A DNA stretch of 64,000 nt from positions 1 through 64,000 of the forward strand of contig NZ_JHWJ01000014.1 of assembly GCF_000687555.1 (NCBI RefSeq). The letters are read 5' to 3'. How positions within the stretch are numbered: the stretch's first letter is position 1; each line of letters opens with the position of its first letter. The stretch comes from [Clostridium] aerotolerans DSM 5434. Its GTDB lineage: Bacteria; Bacillota; Clostridia; Lachnospirales; Lachnospiraceae. Both the position numbers and the translations under genes were made by a program. Positions 17,785 to 26,001 of this stretch are shown piece after piece. The notes under the pieces were generated by a model. That model was not told the origin of the DNA, ran no database searches, and was given only the letters and a program-made list of their open reading frames with translations.

Positions 17785-18707
17785 TTTACCTGAAGTCTTG
17801 TTAGGTAGCGTTCCACACTGGTGATGGCATTGGCACCATCGGATACCGCTGTGGATATCTGTCTTAACTGTTTGGTACGTACATCACCGACTGCAAAGAT
17901 ACCAGGTATGTTAGTCTCACAGTCTTCTCCTGCTTTGATGTATCCATGATCCATCTCCACCAGGCTGTTGAAAGCCTCGCTTTGAGGATTGATTCCTACG
18001 GCTATAAATACACCGTCCACGGCCAGCTTTCTGGTCTCGTCTGTATTGGCATTTCTTATTGTCAGAGATTCTACCTGATCTCCGCCTTCGATTTCATCGA
18101 CTACGGTATCCCAGATGATTTCCACATTTTCCTGGTTAAACAGCTGGGTCTGAAGTGTTTTGGCTCCTCGTAACTGGTTTCTCCTATGAATTAAGTATAC
18201 TTTCTTACACATTCTTGCTAAGAAAATTGCATCTTCAATGGCTACATCTCCGCCACCTACAACTGCAGCTACTTTGTTACGGAAGAATGCGCCGTCGCAG
18301 GTTGCGCAGTAAGATACGCCCATGCCGGTAAGTTCATCTTCTCCGATCACGCTTAATTTCCGGTGCTGTGCTCCGGTTGCAATGATTACGGATCTTGTCA
18401 CATAGGTCCTCTCTTCTCCCACTACGGTAAACTCACCTTCAGCGGCTTCGATTCGAAGGACTTCATCATTAGAGAACTCTGCTCCCAGCTTTTCTGCATG
18501 TTCCCGGAACTTCATGCCCAGATCATATCCGTTGATGCCTGGAAGTCCAGGGTAATTATCCACTTCATAGGTGTTAAGTATCTGGCCTCCACTGGCCATC
18601 TCTTTTTCAATCACTATCATTTTAAGTTCTGCTCTTTTTCCATAAACCGCGGCAGTGAGGCCTGCCGGACCTGAGCCGATAATTACCACGTCATAGATTT
18701 CGTTCAT
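17781..18707 (-). CDS. trxB: Thioredoxin-disulfide reductase
   Basis: This FAD/NADPH flavoenzyme reduces thioredoxin. The 308-residue product has the FAD loop GSGPAG at residues 11-16, the redox pair CATC at 134-137 and the NADPH loop GGGDVA at 151-156. HRRNQLRGAK (174-183) supplies the basic residues for NADPH phosphate binding, so an NADPH enzyme is likelier than a ferredoxin-dependent one. GVFIAVGINP and GIFAVGDVR near the end complete the fold. A minus-strand promoter TTGCAT-18-TATAAT lies at 18788-18759. Confidence 0.95.
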   Translation of the reverse strand: MNEIYDVVIIGSGPAGLTAAVYGKRAELKMIVIEKEMASGGQILNTYEVDNYPGLPGINGYDLGMKFREHAEKLGAEFSNDEVLRIEAAEGEFTVVGEERTYVTRSVIIATGAQHRKLSVIGEDELTGMGVSYCATCDGAFFRNKVAAVVGGGDVAIEDAIFLARMCKKVYLIHRRNQLRGAKTLQTQLFNQENVEIIWDTVVDEIEGGDQVESLTIRNANTDETRKLAVDGVFIAVGINPQSEAFNSLVEMDHGYIKAGEDCETNIPGIFAVGDVRTKQLRQISTAVSDGANAITSVERYLTRLQVN

Positions 18708-18758
18708 ATTTATCTACCTGCTTTCTGTTTCAATCTGATATAAATTTTCTCTGTTCTC

Positions 18759-18880
18759 ATTATATCTTACAAACCCGGAAGTATGCAATGTCTGATATAA
18801 GAGAATCCTGTAAGTTATCAGGAGCCTTTTTGTGATTCTTGCATTGCTCCTTTTGATTTGGTAAAATATCCCTATATAAT
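18759..18880. promoter_or_regulatory. Divergent promoters for trxB (-) and the SDR gene (+)
   Basis: Minus strand: TTGCAT (18788-18783), 18-base spacer, TATAAT (18764-18759). Plus strand: TTTGAT (18852-18857), 17-base spacer, TATAAT (18875-18880), 20 bases before the SDR start codon. Confidence 0.6.
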
Positions 18881-18899
18881 GAAAGAAAGGGGAATATTC

Positions 18900-19631
18900 A
18901 TGTCCAGGAAAACTGTACTTATCACCGGCGCTTCCCGAGGAATCGGAAAAGCCATTGCCGTTAAATTTGCAAAAAAGGGCTATAATGTAGCCATCAACTG
19001 CCTGCACAATGAGGATCAGCTCCTGCAAACGAAAAAGGAACTGGAATCCTATCAGATCTCCTGCCTTTCCTACGTGGGTGACATGGGAGACGCAAGCCAG
19101 TGCAAGGAATTCTTTGACCGGGTCCGCAAACAATTTGGTACACCCGATGTTCTTGTTAACAATGCAGGGATTTCCTACATTGGTCTTCTCCAGGATATGA
19201 GCACGGAAGCCTGGGACCGGATCATTCGCACCAATTTAACTTCCGTTTTTAACTGCTGCCGCCTTGCTATCCCTGGTATGGTGGAAAAAAAATCAGGGAA
19301 AATCATCAATATCTCTTCCGTCTGGGGTGTGGCAGGCGCTTCCTGTGAAGTAGCTTATTCCGCCACGAAGGGAGGAATCAATGCCTTTACAAAAGCCCTT
19401 GCTAAGGAGCTCGCGCCCAGTAACATTCAGGTCAATGCCATCGCCTGCGGTGCCATCGATACGGAAATGAACCGTTTCTTGGAAGAGGACGAACTGATTG
19501 CCCTGATCGATGAGATTCCTACCGGAAGGCTTGGAAAAGCGGAAGAGGTAGCTGATCTGGTGTATCACCTTGGCTATAAAAATGCTTACCTGACCGGTCA
19601 GATCATCGGCCTTGATGGTGGGTGGATCTAG
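18900..19631 (+). CDS. FabG-like short-chain dehydrogenase/reductase
   Basis: The 243-residue classical SDR has the cofactor loop TGASRGIG at residues 9-16, NNAG at 87-90, and the catalytic residues Ser139/140, Tyr153 and Lys157 (YSATK). The C-terminus ends GQIIGLDGGWI, as in 3-oxoacyl-ACP reductases. It is not in a fatty acid synthesis cluster, so its true substrate is open; the closest role is a FabG-type 3-ketoacyl reductase. I chose the ATG at 18900, behind AAAGGGGAA; the frame opens 14 codons earlier, but that part overlaps the promoter. Confidence 0.85.
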   Translation: MSRKTVLITGASRGIGKAIAVKFAKKGYNVAINCLHNEDQLLQTKKELESYQISCLSYVGDMGDASQCKEFFDRVRKQFGTPDVLVNNAGISYIGLLQDMSTEAWDRIIRTNLTSVFNCCRLAIPGMVEKKSGKIINISSVWGVAGASCEVAYSATKGGINAFTKALAKELAPSNIQVNAIACGAIDTEMNRFLEEDELIALIDEIPTGRLGKAEEVADLVYHLGYKNAYLTGQIIGLDGGWI

Positions 19632-19875
19632 ATACTGCTCTTTTGCCGGTATGTCTTTACGATCTAAGAAAGGCCTGCCGGCAGAACTTCTCGTTTGTAC
19701 CATAGAAATTTAAGTTCCGGTGGTCTTTTATATAGTCCCATAGTAAATCATATGTTGCAATCCAACGGCTGGTACACAAAGTACAATATGGACAAAATAA
19801 ATTGTATAAAATTAAACATTATACAATTATTATATAGTGATTACAGCAAAATGTCAACATCCTGCTCCTAATAAA
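19632..19875. other. Gene-free stretch with an AT-rich perfect dyad
   Basis: About 240 bases between the SDR gene and the yajC terminator hold no gene I can support. AATTGTATAA (19800-19809) and TTATACAATT (19819-19828) form a perfect 10-bp inverted repeat with a 9-base spacer; it is too AT-rich for a good terminator and could be an operator-like site. Confidence 0.4.
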
Positions 19876-19913
19876 TAAAAAACGCCCGGAAAAAGATATT
19901 CTTCTTCCGAACG
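19876..19913 (-). terminator. Terminator after yajC
   Basis: On the minus strand CGTTCGGAAGAAG pairs with CTTTTTCCGGGCG (13 bp with G-U pairs, loop AATAT), followed by TTTTTTATTTATT. It is 12 bases past the yajC stop and ends the tgt-yajC unit. Confidence 0.8.
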
Positions 19914-19924
19914 CCCTGATTTTC

Positions 19925-20221
19925 TTAAGCTTCTGGCTTTTCAATCTCAACGACTGCTGACTTCTGCATAGGTATTCTGCAGTTTTTATTATTTCCAAAT
20001 TCAACAATTACAGTATCTTCTGTCATATCGATGATTACACCATAAAATCCGCTGGTTGTTAGTACGCTGTCACCTACGGCAATACTGGAAAGCATATCCT
20101 GCTGTCTCTTCTTTTCTTTCTTCTGTGGTCTGATTGCGATAAAGTACATAAAGCCAAAGATTACTGCGATGTAAAGAATCCAGAAACCCATGCCCATGCT
20201 GCCGCCTGTTGCTAATAACAT
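19925..20221 (-). CDS. yajC: Preprotein translocase subunit YajC
   Basis: YajC is a small SecDF-associated membrane protein. The product has 98 residues: one transmembrane helix at about residues 10-30 (MGFWILYIAVIFGFMYFIA), then the family signature IRPQKKEKKRQQDML and a beta-rich soluble tail with GDSVLTTSGFYGVI. Two ATGs lie near the ribosome binding site: the one at 20227 is only 2 bases from GGAGG, while the one at 20221 is 8 bases away, so I chose 20221. It is downstream of tgt, the common tgt-yajC pairing. Confidence 0.92.
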   Translation of the reverse strand: MLLATGGSMGMGFWILYIAVIFGFMYFIAIRPQKKEKKRQQDMLSSIAVGDSVLTTSGFYGVIIDMTEDTVIVEFGNNKNCRIPMQKSAVVEIEKPEA

Positions 20222-20278
20222 AACCATTTCCTCCTTATATAACGATCCGCCAAAATGCTGCGGTATCTTGTCCAGCTT

Positions 20279-21415
20279 TTAGGATTGAGCTTCCGTCATT
20301 CCGGCAAGCTTTCTTTCCTTATATTCCCCATAACACTGATTGTCAATCGCGTCACGAATCTCTTCCATCATTGTATTATAAAAATACAAATTATGCAAGA
20401 CACATAATCTCATGCCGAGCATTTCTTTTGCCTTTAAAAGATGTCTGATATAGGCTCTGCTGTAGGAACGGCAGGCCGGACACTGACAGCCTTCTTCAAT
20501 CGGTTTGGCATCAAGCTCAAATTTGCTGTTAAACAGATTCAGCTTTCCTTTGTTGGTGTAGACATGTCCATGACGTCCGTTCCTTGAAGGATAGACACAG
20601 TCAAAGAAATCCACGCCCCGGTCAACAGCCTCTAAGATGTTTGCCGGTGTTCCTACGCCCATGAGATAAGTAGGCTTATTTTCCGGAAGATAGGGAACGG
20701 TTTCATCTAAAATCCGGTACATCTCGGAATGGCTTTCTCCAACAGCAAGTCCGCCAAGGGCATAACCATCTAAGTCCATGGCAGAAATGGTTTTTGCATG
20801 AGCGATACGGATATCCTCATAGGTTCCGCCCTGATTAATACCAAATAATAGCTGTTCTTTATTAATGGTCTCTGGAAGGGAGTTAAGCCTTGCCATCTCG
20901 GTACGGCAGCGCTCCAGCCATCTGGTGGTTCTGTCCACGCTGTTTTGCATATATTCCCTGGTAGCAGGGTGAGGCGGGCATTCATCAAAAGCCATGGCAA
21001 TGGTTGAGCCAAGGTTTGACTGAATCTGCATGCTCTCTTCTGGTCCCATGAAGATCTTATGTCCGTCGATATGGGACTGGAAATAAACACCTTCTTCTTT
21101 TATCTTTCTTAATCCGGTTAAAGAGAACACCTGGAATCCGCCGGAATCCGTAAGGATGGGGCGGTCCCAGTTCATGAACTGGTGCAGGCCGCCAAACTGT
21201 CTGATCAGCTTATCTCCGGTACGTACGTGAAGATGGTAGGTGTTTGACAGCTGCACCTGAGTCTTTATCTCCCGTAAATCATCGGTGGATACAGCGCCCT
21301 TAATGGCTGCAACCGTACCTACGTTCATGAATACAGGGGTCTGAATGGTGCCATGGACTGTGGTGACCTCTGCCCGTTTGGCCCTGCCATCCTTTTTTAT
21401 TAAAGTATACTTCAT
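20279..21415 (-). CDS. tgt: tRNA-guanine transglycosylase
   Basis: Tgt exchanges G34 of GUN tRNAs for a queuine precursor. The 378-residue product has the family landmarks: SNTYHL at 57-62, the catalytic-region motif ILTDSGGFQVFSL (nucleophile-binding Asp90), and a C-terminal zinc site (CQCPACRSYSRAYIRHL with a downstream His) near residues 309-340. It lies 55 bases after the SCIFF maturase and upstream of yajC, an arrangement common in Clostridia. Confidence 0.96.
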   Translation of the reverse strand: MKYTLIKKDGRAKRAEVTTVHGTIQTPVFMNVGTVAAIKGAVSTDDLREIKTQVQLSNTYHLHVRTGDKLIRQFGGLHQFMNWDRPILTDSGGFQVFSLTGLRKIKEEGVYFQSHIDGHKIFMGPEESMQIQSNLGSTIAMAFDECPPHPATREYMQNSVDRTTRWLERCRTEMARLNSLPETINKEQLLFGINQGGTYEDIRIAHAKTISAMDLDGYALGGLAVGESHSEMYRILDETVPYLPENKPTYLMGVGTPANILEAVDRGVDFFDCVYPSRNGRHGHVYTNKGKLNLFNSKFELDAKPIEEGCQCPACRSYSRAYIRHLLKAKEMLGMRLCVLHNLYFYNTMMEEIRDAIDNQCYGEYKERKLAGMTEAQS

Positions 21416-21471
21416 TGATAGTCCCTTACTTTTGTTTCTGAGTTTTCAGTTACACAGCGGGTAATTGATTC

Positions 21472-22866
21472 TTATTCTTCTGCCAGCGCAGCCTTGATCA
21501 TGATGGAACATTCCACCCGCTTCTTTTCCATCTCGCATCCGATATCATATGCATCTGTAATATTGCCATGGAAGTTGTAGGAATTGGCTGCACAGCCGCC
21601 GCTGCAATAAAATCTTGCAAAGCAGTCCTGGCATTTGTCTTTTGCATATACGTTGCAAAGCTTGAATTCATCGCGTACTTTTGTGTTCAGCAGACCTTCG
21701 TCTACATTTCCAAGAAGGTAATCGTCCTGTCCTACGAACTGGTGGCAGGGATAGAAATCGCCCCATGGAGTTACCGCTAAATACTCGGTACCGGAACCGC
21801 AGCCGGCAAGACGCTTTGCCACACATGGTCCCTGCTGTAAATCAATATTAAAATGGAAGAAATTAAAGCCTCTGCCTTCCTTACGACGTTTGATGTATTC
21901 CACTGCAAGGTTATCGTATTCTTCAAGAATCTGAGGAATGTCCTCTTCCCGAATGGCATAATACTCTTCCGCCTGAGCCACTACTGGTTCAATGGACATG
22001 CTCTTAAAGCCTAAATCTGCAAATTCCAGAACGTCTTTGGCAAAATCCATGTTTTCTCTGGTAAAGGTTCCTCTGATATAATAATCCTTGTTTTCACGAA
22101 GCTTTGCAAATTTCTGGAACTTTGGTACGATTAATTCGTAGCTTCCCTTTCCGTTACGGAACGGACGCATCTTGTCGTTGACTTCCTTACGTCCGTCAAG
22201 ACTTAATACCACATTGCTCATTTCCTTGTTGCAGAACTCCATGATCTCGTCATTTAAAAGAACGCCGTTGGTGGTCATGGTGAAACGGAAGTTCTTATTA
22301 TATTCTTTCTCTTTTGAGCGTCCGTATTCAACAATCTGCTTAACAACTTCCCAGTTCATTAACGGTTCGCCGCCAAAGAAGTCTATTTCTAAGTTTTTGC
22401 GGTTGCCGGAATTTAAAAGAAGGAAGTCAATGGCCTTTTTTCCTACCTCAAAGGACATGAGAGCACGGCGGCCGTGGTATTCCCCTTCTTCTGCAAAGCA
22501 ATACTGGCAAGCCAGGTTGCAGTCATGAGCAATATGTAAACAGAGCGCTTTTACCACTGTCTTTCTCTTCTTAAAATCTACCACATAGTCATGGTAAACA
22601 TCTTTTGAAAATAATTCCCCTGCATCGATGAGATACTGGATTTCCTCTAATGCCTCTGCGATTTCGGCTTCAGGATAAGAATCCTTTAAACGGCTTATGA
22701 CTGCCTCCGTTACCTGACCGGACAGCTTTTCCGGCTTTTCCATATCAGGAATCAGTTCCTTTGCTGCTGCCACTGCATCATACATCACCGCATCTACGGA
22801 ATGGACTGCTCCGCTGTTGACATCCAAAATAATATGGAAGCCATTATTAATATATTGATGAATCAC
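21472..22866 (-). CDS. scfB: Radical SAM maturase of the SCIFF peptide (thioether-forming)
   Basis: This enzyme installs thioether cross-links in the six-cysteine SCIFF peptide encoded 135 bases upstream. The 464-residue product has an N-terminal peptide-recognition region (1-95), the radical SAM cluster CNLAC...C at Cys116, Cys120 and Cys123, and a C-terminal SPASM domain with many cysteines (CGSGTEYLAVTP, CNVYAKDKCQDC, YCSGGC) binding auxiliary Fe-S clusters. The start is GTG at 22866, set by AGGAG 7 bases upstream. The biological role of mature SCIFF is not known to me. Confidence 0.93.
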   Translation of the reverse strand: MIHQYINNGFHIILDVNSGAVHSVDAVMYDAVAAAKELIPDMEKPEKLSGQVTEAVISRLKDSYPEAEIAEALEEIQYLIDAGELFSKDVYHDYVVDFKKRKTVVKALCLHIAHDCNLACQYCFAEEGEYHGRRALMSFEVGKKAIDFLLLNSGNRKNLEIDFFGGEPLMNWEVVKQIVEYGRSKEKEYNKNFRFTMTTNGVLLNDEIMEFCNKEMSNVVLSLDGRKEVNDKMRPFRNGKGSYELIVPKFQKFAKLRENKDYYIRGTFTRENMDFAKDVLEFADLGFKSMSIEPVVAQAEEYYAIREEDIPQILEEYDNLAVEYIKRRKEGRGFNFFHFNIDLQQGPCVAKRLAGCGSGTEYLAVTPWGDFYPCHQFVGQDDYLLGNVDEGLLNTKVRDEFKLCNVYAKDKCQDCFARFYCSGGCAANSYNFHGNITDAYDIGCEMEKKRVECSIMIKAALAEE

Positions 22867-22933
22867 TTGTATTCTCCTAACTTTTAGAAAAAGGTTGACC
22901 CTTTGATTGATGTTAGGCAGACAAGCGAAGGAA

Positions 22934-22959
22934 CCCCTACTGTCTTAAGACCGTAGGGG
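22934..22959 (-). terminator. Hairpin between the SCIFF peptide gene and its maturase
   Basis: CCCCTAC and GTAGGGG enclose GTCTTAAGAC, itself a palindrome, so the 26 bases fold as a nearly unbroken hairpin. On the minus strand no real T-run follows. It may be a partial terminator or a processing/stability hairpin that keeps peptide mRNA in excess of maturase mRNA. Confidence 0.65.
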
Positions 22960-23000
22960 CATCTGCTTCTCTGCCTTATGGCTGTTCTATACAGTTTTAA

Positions 23001-23147
23001 TTAGCGGTTGGTGTTCTCACAGCTCTGATTTCCTACTGTACAGGATGTTTTGCAGGCAGACTGACAGGAAGTCTGGCACTCGCCGCAGCCGCCTTTTTTC
23101 ATAGATTCTTTTAATGTACTGGAACTTAATGTTTTAACGTGCTTCAT
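23001..23147 (-). CDS. scfA: SCIFF peptide precursor (six cysteines in forty-five)
   Basis: The 48-residue precursor peptide begins MKHVKTLSSSTLKESMKKGG, the leader bound by the maturase, and continues into a cysteine-rich core with six cysteines at about positions 21, 24, 28, 32, 36 and 43. The CGECQTSCQSACKTSC core is nearly invariant in Clostridia. The start at 23147 is set by the strong GGAGGTG; the frame opens 16 codons earlier, but that part is untranslated leader. It is followed by its radical SAM maturase. Confidence 0.96.
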   Translation of the reverse strand: MKHVKTLSSSTLKESMKKGGCGECQTSCQSACKTSCTVGNQSCENTNR

Positions 23148-23183
23148 AAACTTACACCTCCTGTATTTACATAATTCCTTGCG

Positions 23184-23212
23184 ATTATACCACATGTTTT
23201 TTGACAGCGCAA
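23184..23212 (-). promoter_or_regulatory. Promoter of the SCIFF operon
   Basis: On the minus strand TTGCGC (23212-23207), a 17-base spacer and TATAAT (23189-23184) with TGG directly before it (extended -10), 36 bases before the peptide start codon. Confidence 0.7.
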
Positions 23213-23328
23213 GATGAATCGGCCCTGTAAAACCGGGGAAGATTGACTGAAATAGGCCAAACTCTTAGAATATACTCTACAGGGAGGGAATATACTGAAC
23301 CATAAGACAAGATGTGAGGAGTAATCAA

Positions 23329-23688
23329 ATGGAAAAATCAAAGCTTCAGGTCACACTTAGAAATCTGCTCATCTCCTACATACTGACCGGTATCCTGCTT
23401 GTTGTCCTGGCCTTGGCACTTTATAAATTTCAATTAAAGGAAGGCCAGATACGGCTGGGAGTCAATGCGGTCTACATTATTACCTGTCTCTTTGGCGGAA
23501 TTCTCATGGGGAAAAGCATAAGACAGAGAAGGTTCTTCTGGGGACTTTTGCTGGGGCTGCTTTATTTTGTGGTCCTGCTTGCGGTCTCATTTCTTATGAG
23601 CAAAGGAATTAACGGCTCCATGAACCAGATTCTGACTACCATGGCCATCTGTGCTGCAAGCGGAACAGCGGGTGGAATGTTAAGTTAG
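23329..23688 (+). CDS. TIGR04086 (YrzE-like) membrane protein
   Basis: The 119-residue integral membrane protein has four hydrophobic segments (about residues 9-30, 43-63, 70-90 and 98-118). The pattern SYILTGILLVVLALALYKF ... LFGGILMGKSIRQRRFFWGLLLGLLYF (quoted in part) fits the TIGR04086 family, which is often found near yajC and SCIFF genes in Clostridia. Its function is unknown. The ATG at 23329 has a GAGGAG site; the frame opens five codons earlier. It is divergent from the SCIFF operon. Confidence 0.8.
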   Translation: MEKSKLQVTLRNLLISYILTGILLVVLALALYKFQLKEGQIRLGVNAVYIITCLFGGILMGKSIRQRRFFWGLLLGLLYFVVLLAVSFLMSKGINGSMNQILTTMAICAASGTAGGMLS

Positions 23689-23733
23689 AGTAGCAAAACA
23701 GCTCAGGCAGAGGAGCTGGTAGGGCTTTACATT

Positions 23734-23822
23734 AAAAATACGTCCTGAACCTATTTATTTAAATGGTGCAGACCACACCAGTGGAGGCACCAATTATATA
23801 AGTAAGGTCAGGACGTATTTTT
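23734..23822. terminator. Long nested hairpin between convergent genes
   Basis: AAAAATACGTCCTGAA and its complement TCAGGACGTATTTTT form an outer stem of about 15 bp. The 57-base interior contains a second stem, GGTGC...GGCACC around CCAC/GTGG. A-runs and T-runs flank both sides, so it can terminate both the TIGR04086 gene and lspA. Confidence 0.75.
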
Positions 23823-23828
23823 ATAATT

Positions 23829-24296
23829 TTAGCGATCCCGGAAGGTACGAATCAGTTCCACGATTAAGAAAATGGCTGCTCCCAGGAAAATAAAGATATC
23901 TCCAAGATTGAAAACCACCTTTTTCAGCTTTCCGAACTGAAGGCTGAAATAATCGACCACGTAGCCACGGACCAATCTATCGTATAAATTGCTGATCGCG
24001 CCTCCAAGTACGAGGGAAAAGGCAAGTTTATCTGCGATTCTTCCTTTTGATTTTAAAAGCCCGCCAAGCATTCCTCCCACAAAGGAAGCCACTGCCAGAG
24101 GTATCATCTGAACGACTTCAGGGCGGTTCTTTAGATAGCCGAAGGAAAATCCGGCATTGTGATTCTTATATAGAAGGACTTTTCCGTTGCTTCCCTTTAA
24201 TTCCTTGGGAAACTGGGATTCCTCCTGTTCTTCGATGGAACTTTTTATAAAAAGGTCCACGGCTGCCAATAATGCGATAAGACCAACAAATATCAT
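23829..24296 (-). CDS. lspA: Signal peptidase II (lipoprotein signal peptidase), divergent
   Basis: This membrane aspartyl protease removes lipoprotein signal peptides. The product has 155 residues and four hydrophobic segments. NHNAGFSFGYL corresponds to the conserved NxGxxFG region, GGAISNLYDRLVRGYVVDYF carries the first catalytic Asp, and FNLGDIFIF the second. The sequence is more divergent than a typical LspA and the first loop is short. I chose the ATG at 24296, with GGAAGGAG 8 bases upstream, over one 11 codons earlier. It follows the ClpX-like gene. Confidence 0.85.
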   Translation of the reverse strand: MIFVGLIALLAAVDLFIKSSIEEQEESQFPKELKGSNGKVLLYKNHNAGFSFGYLKNRPEVVQMIPLAVASFVGGMLGGLLKSKGRIADKLAFSLVLGGAISNLYDRLVRGYVVDYFSLQFGKLKKVVFNLGDIFIFLGAAIFLIVELIRTFRDR

Positions 24297-24373
24297 ATCA
24301 TACACTCCTTCCGCCTTTATTATCTCCAACTTTCAGGACATTTTATCCTTAGAATTTCATTCTTTCCGTTCTG

Positions 24374-25777
24374 TCAGCTTCTCATCTGTATGAACGGTCC
24401 TCCCTTTTTATCCAGGTAGGCTCTTGTTATGACAACGGAACCGATACTTGGGTCCTTTGGAATCTCATACATGATATCCAGCATGAAGTTTTCTATAATG
24501 GCGCGCAGTGCTCTTGCACCGGTCTTTTTCTTCATTGCCTCTTCTGCAATCCACTCCAGTGCCTCTTCTTCAAAGACAAGCTGCACCTCGTCAAGCTCCA
24601 AAAGCTTTTTGTATTGTTTTAAGATAGCATTCTTTGGTTCTTTTAATACGCGGATCAGAAGGTCTTTATTTAAGGATTCCAGAGTCACCGATATAGGCAG
24701 ACGGCCTAAGAACTCTGGTATCATGCCGAACTTTCTTAAATCTTCGTTGGTCACCTGGAAAAGTATATTGGAATCTTTTTCATAACGGTCCTTTAATTCT
24801 GCGGAAAATCCCATGGAGGACTTTTCCTTTAGTCGTTCCTTAATGATATCCTCGAGATCCGGGAAGGCACCTCCACAGATAAAAAGTATGTTGTCGGTAC
24901 GGACAGAGGTCATGGGGGTAAGGGCATTCTTTTGATTAGAGCCTACCGGAACCTCTACGGTGCTACCTTCTAAAAGCTTTAACAGCTCCTGCTGCACGGA
25001 TTCCCCGCTGACATCACGGCTGCTGGTACTTTTTTTCTTGGCGATCTTATCGATTTCATCAATGAATATAATTCCCCGCTCTGCCTTGTCCACATCGTTG
25101 CCTGCGGCAGAGAGTAGCTTTGATACCACGCTCTCTATATCATCGCCTATGTAACCGGCTTCTGTTAATGAGGTGGCATCGGCAATGGCCAGGGGAACGT
25201 CTAACAGCTTTGCAAGGGTCTTCACCAGATAAGTCTTTCCGCTGCCGGTAGGACCGATCATTAAAATGTTGGATTTTTCAATCTGCACATTACCTTCTTC
25301 ATCTGTCATTCCCTTTTCTGTTAAGTAAACTCTTTTATAATGATTGTAAACAGCCACTGAAATTACCTTCTTTGCCTGCTCCTGCCCAATGACGTATTCG
25401 TCAAGCTTTTGACGAATCACATGGGGAGCCGGGATATCCTTTAAACTGATTTCAGGCTTTGCTTCCTTGTCGGAACGTTTTTTAATCTTTTGTTTCTTGG
25501 GTATATCAAAATCCTGGCTATTCAGCTTTCCAAGATCATTTAAATTCAGATTCATATATGGCATGTTGGGAATCTTACTTAGATCAAATCCGCCCTGGGA
25601 CACGGAATCAAATGCCTTTTGCATACAATCATGGCATAAATTCATGGAACCCGGCATGGAGATCATGGGTCCTGTTACTTGTTCCGATCTACGGCAGACG
25701 TAACAGAACTTTTCATACTCATCCTGTTCACTCTTTGTATCTTCTCCATCAGAGCCATGGACATTATTGTCTTCCAT
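24374..25777 (-). CDS. clpX: ClpX-like AAA+ unfoldase with zinc-finger domain
   Basis: The product has 467 residues. The N-terminal zinc domain has CYVC ... CHDC, followed by an Asn/Leu-rich linker longer than in standard ClpX. The AAA+ module has GPTGSGKT (Walker A), the pore loop AGYIGDD, IIFIDEIDK (Walker B) and the arginine-finger region EFLGRLP. SSMGFSAE replaces the IGF loop that docks ClpP, so ClpP binding is possible but unproven. It may be a second ClpX beside a housekeeping copy elsewhere. The ATG at 25777 has GGAGGAG; a TTG at 25807 with AAGGAG 8 bases upstream is a real alternative. Confidence 0.85.
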   Translation of the reverse strand: MEDNNVHGSDGEDTKSEQDEYEKFCYVCRRSEQVTGPMISMPGSMNLCHDCMQKAFDSVSQGGFDLSKIPNMPYMNLNLNDLGKLNSQDFDIPKKQKIKKRSDKEAKPEISLKDIPAPHVIRQKLDEYVIGQEQAKKVISVAVYNHYKRVYLTEKGMTDEEGNVQIEKSNILMIGPTGSGKTYLVKTLAKLLDVPLAIADATSLTEAGYIGDDIESVVSKLLSAAGNDVDKAERGIIFIDEIDKIAKKKSTSSRDVSGESVQQELLKLLEGSTVEVPVGSNQKNALTPMTSVRTDNILFICGGAFPDLEDIIKERLKEKSSMGFSAELKDRYEKDSNILFQVTNEDLRKFGMIPEFLGRLPISVTLESLNKDLLIRVLKEPKNAILKQYKKLLELDEVQLVFEEEALEWIAEEAMKKKTGARALRAIIENFMLDIMYEIPKDPSIGSVVITRAYLDKKGGPFIQMRS

Positions 25778-25916
25778 CTTCTCCTCCAGTATCTCTTTAT
25801 CGTTCAATCTATGTTCTCCTTCTATCTGTAATTATATACTTCCCACAGGGATATTATAATGCATTTAAAACTCTCCTACAAGTGCGGACGGGGAATTTAG
25901 ATTTTTTTAATGAATA

Positions 25917-25965
25917 AGAAAATGCGCTTTGCCTCAGCACGCCAGCTGATTCAAAACGCATCTTC
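25917..25965 (-). terminator. Terminator after htrA
   Basis: On the minus strand AAGATGCGTTTTGAATCAGC pairs with GCTGAGGCAAAGCGCATTTTC around a 6-base loop, with a few mismatches and G-U pairs, followed by TTATTCATT. It ends the htrA transcript before the clpX-like gene. Confidence 0.7.
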
Positions 25966-26001
25966 TTATTGGTTTTATATCGGGTTAAGCCTCTGTAACT
26001 T

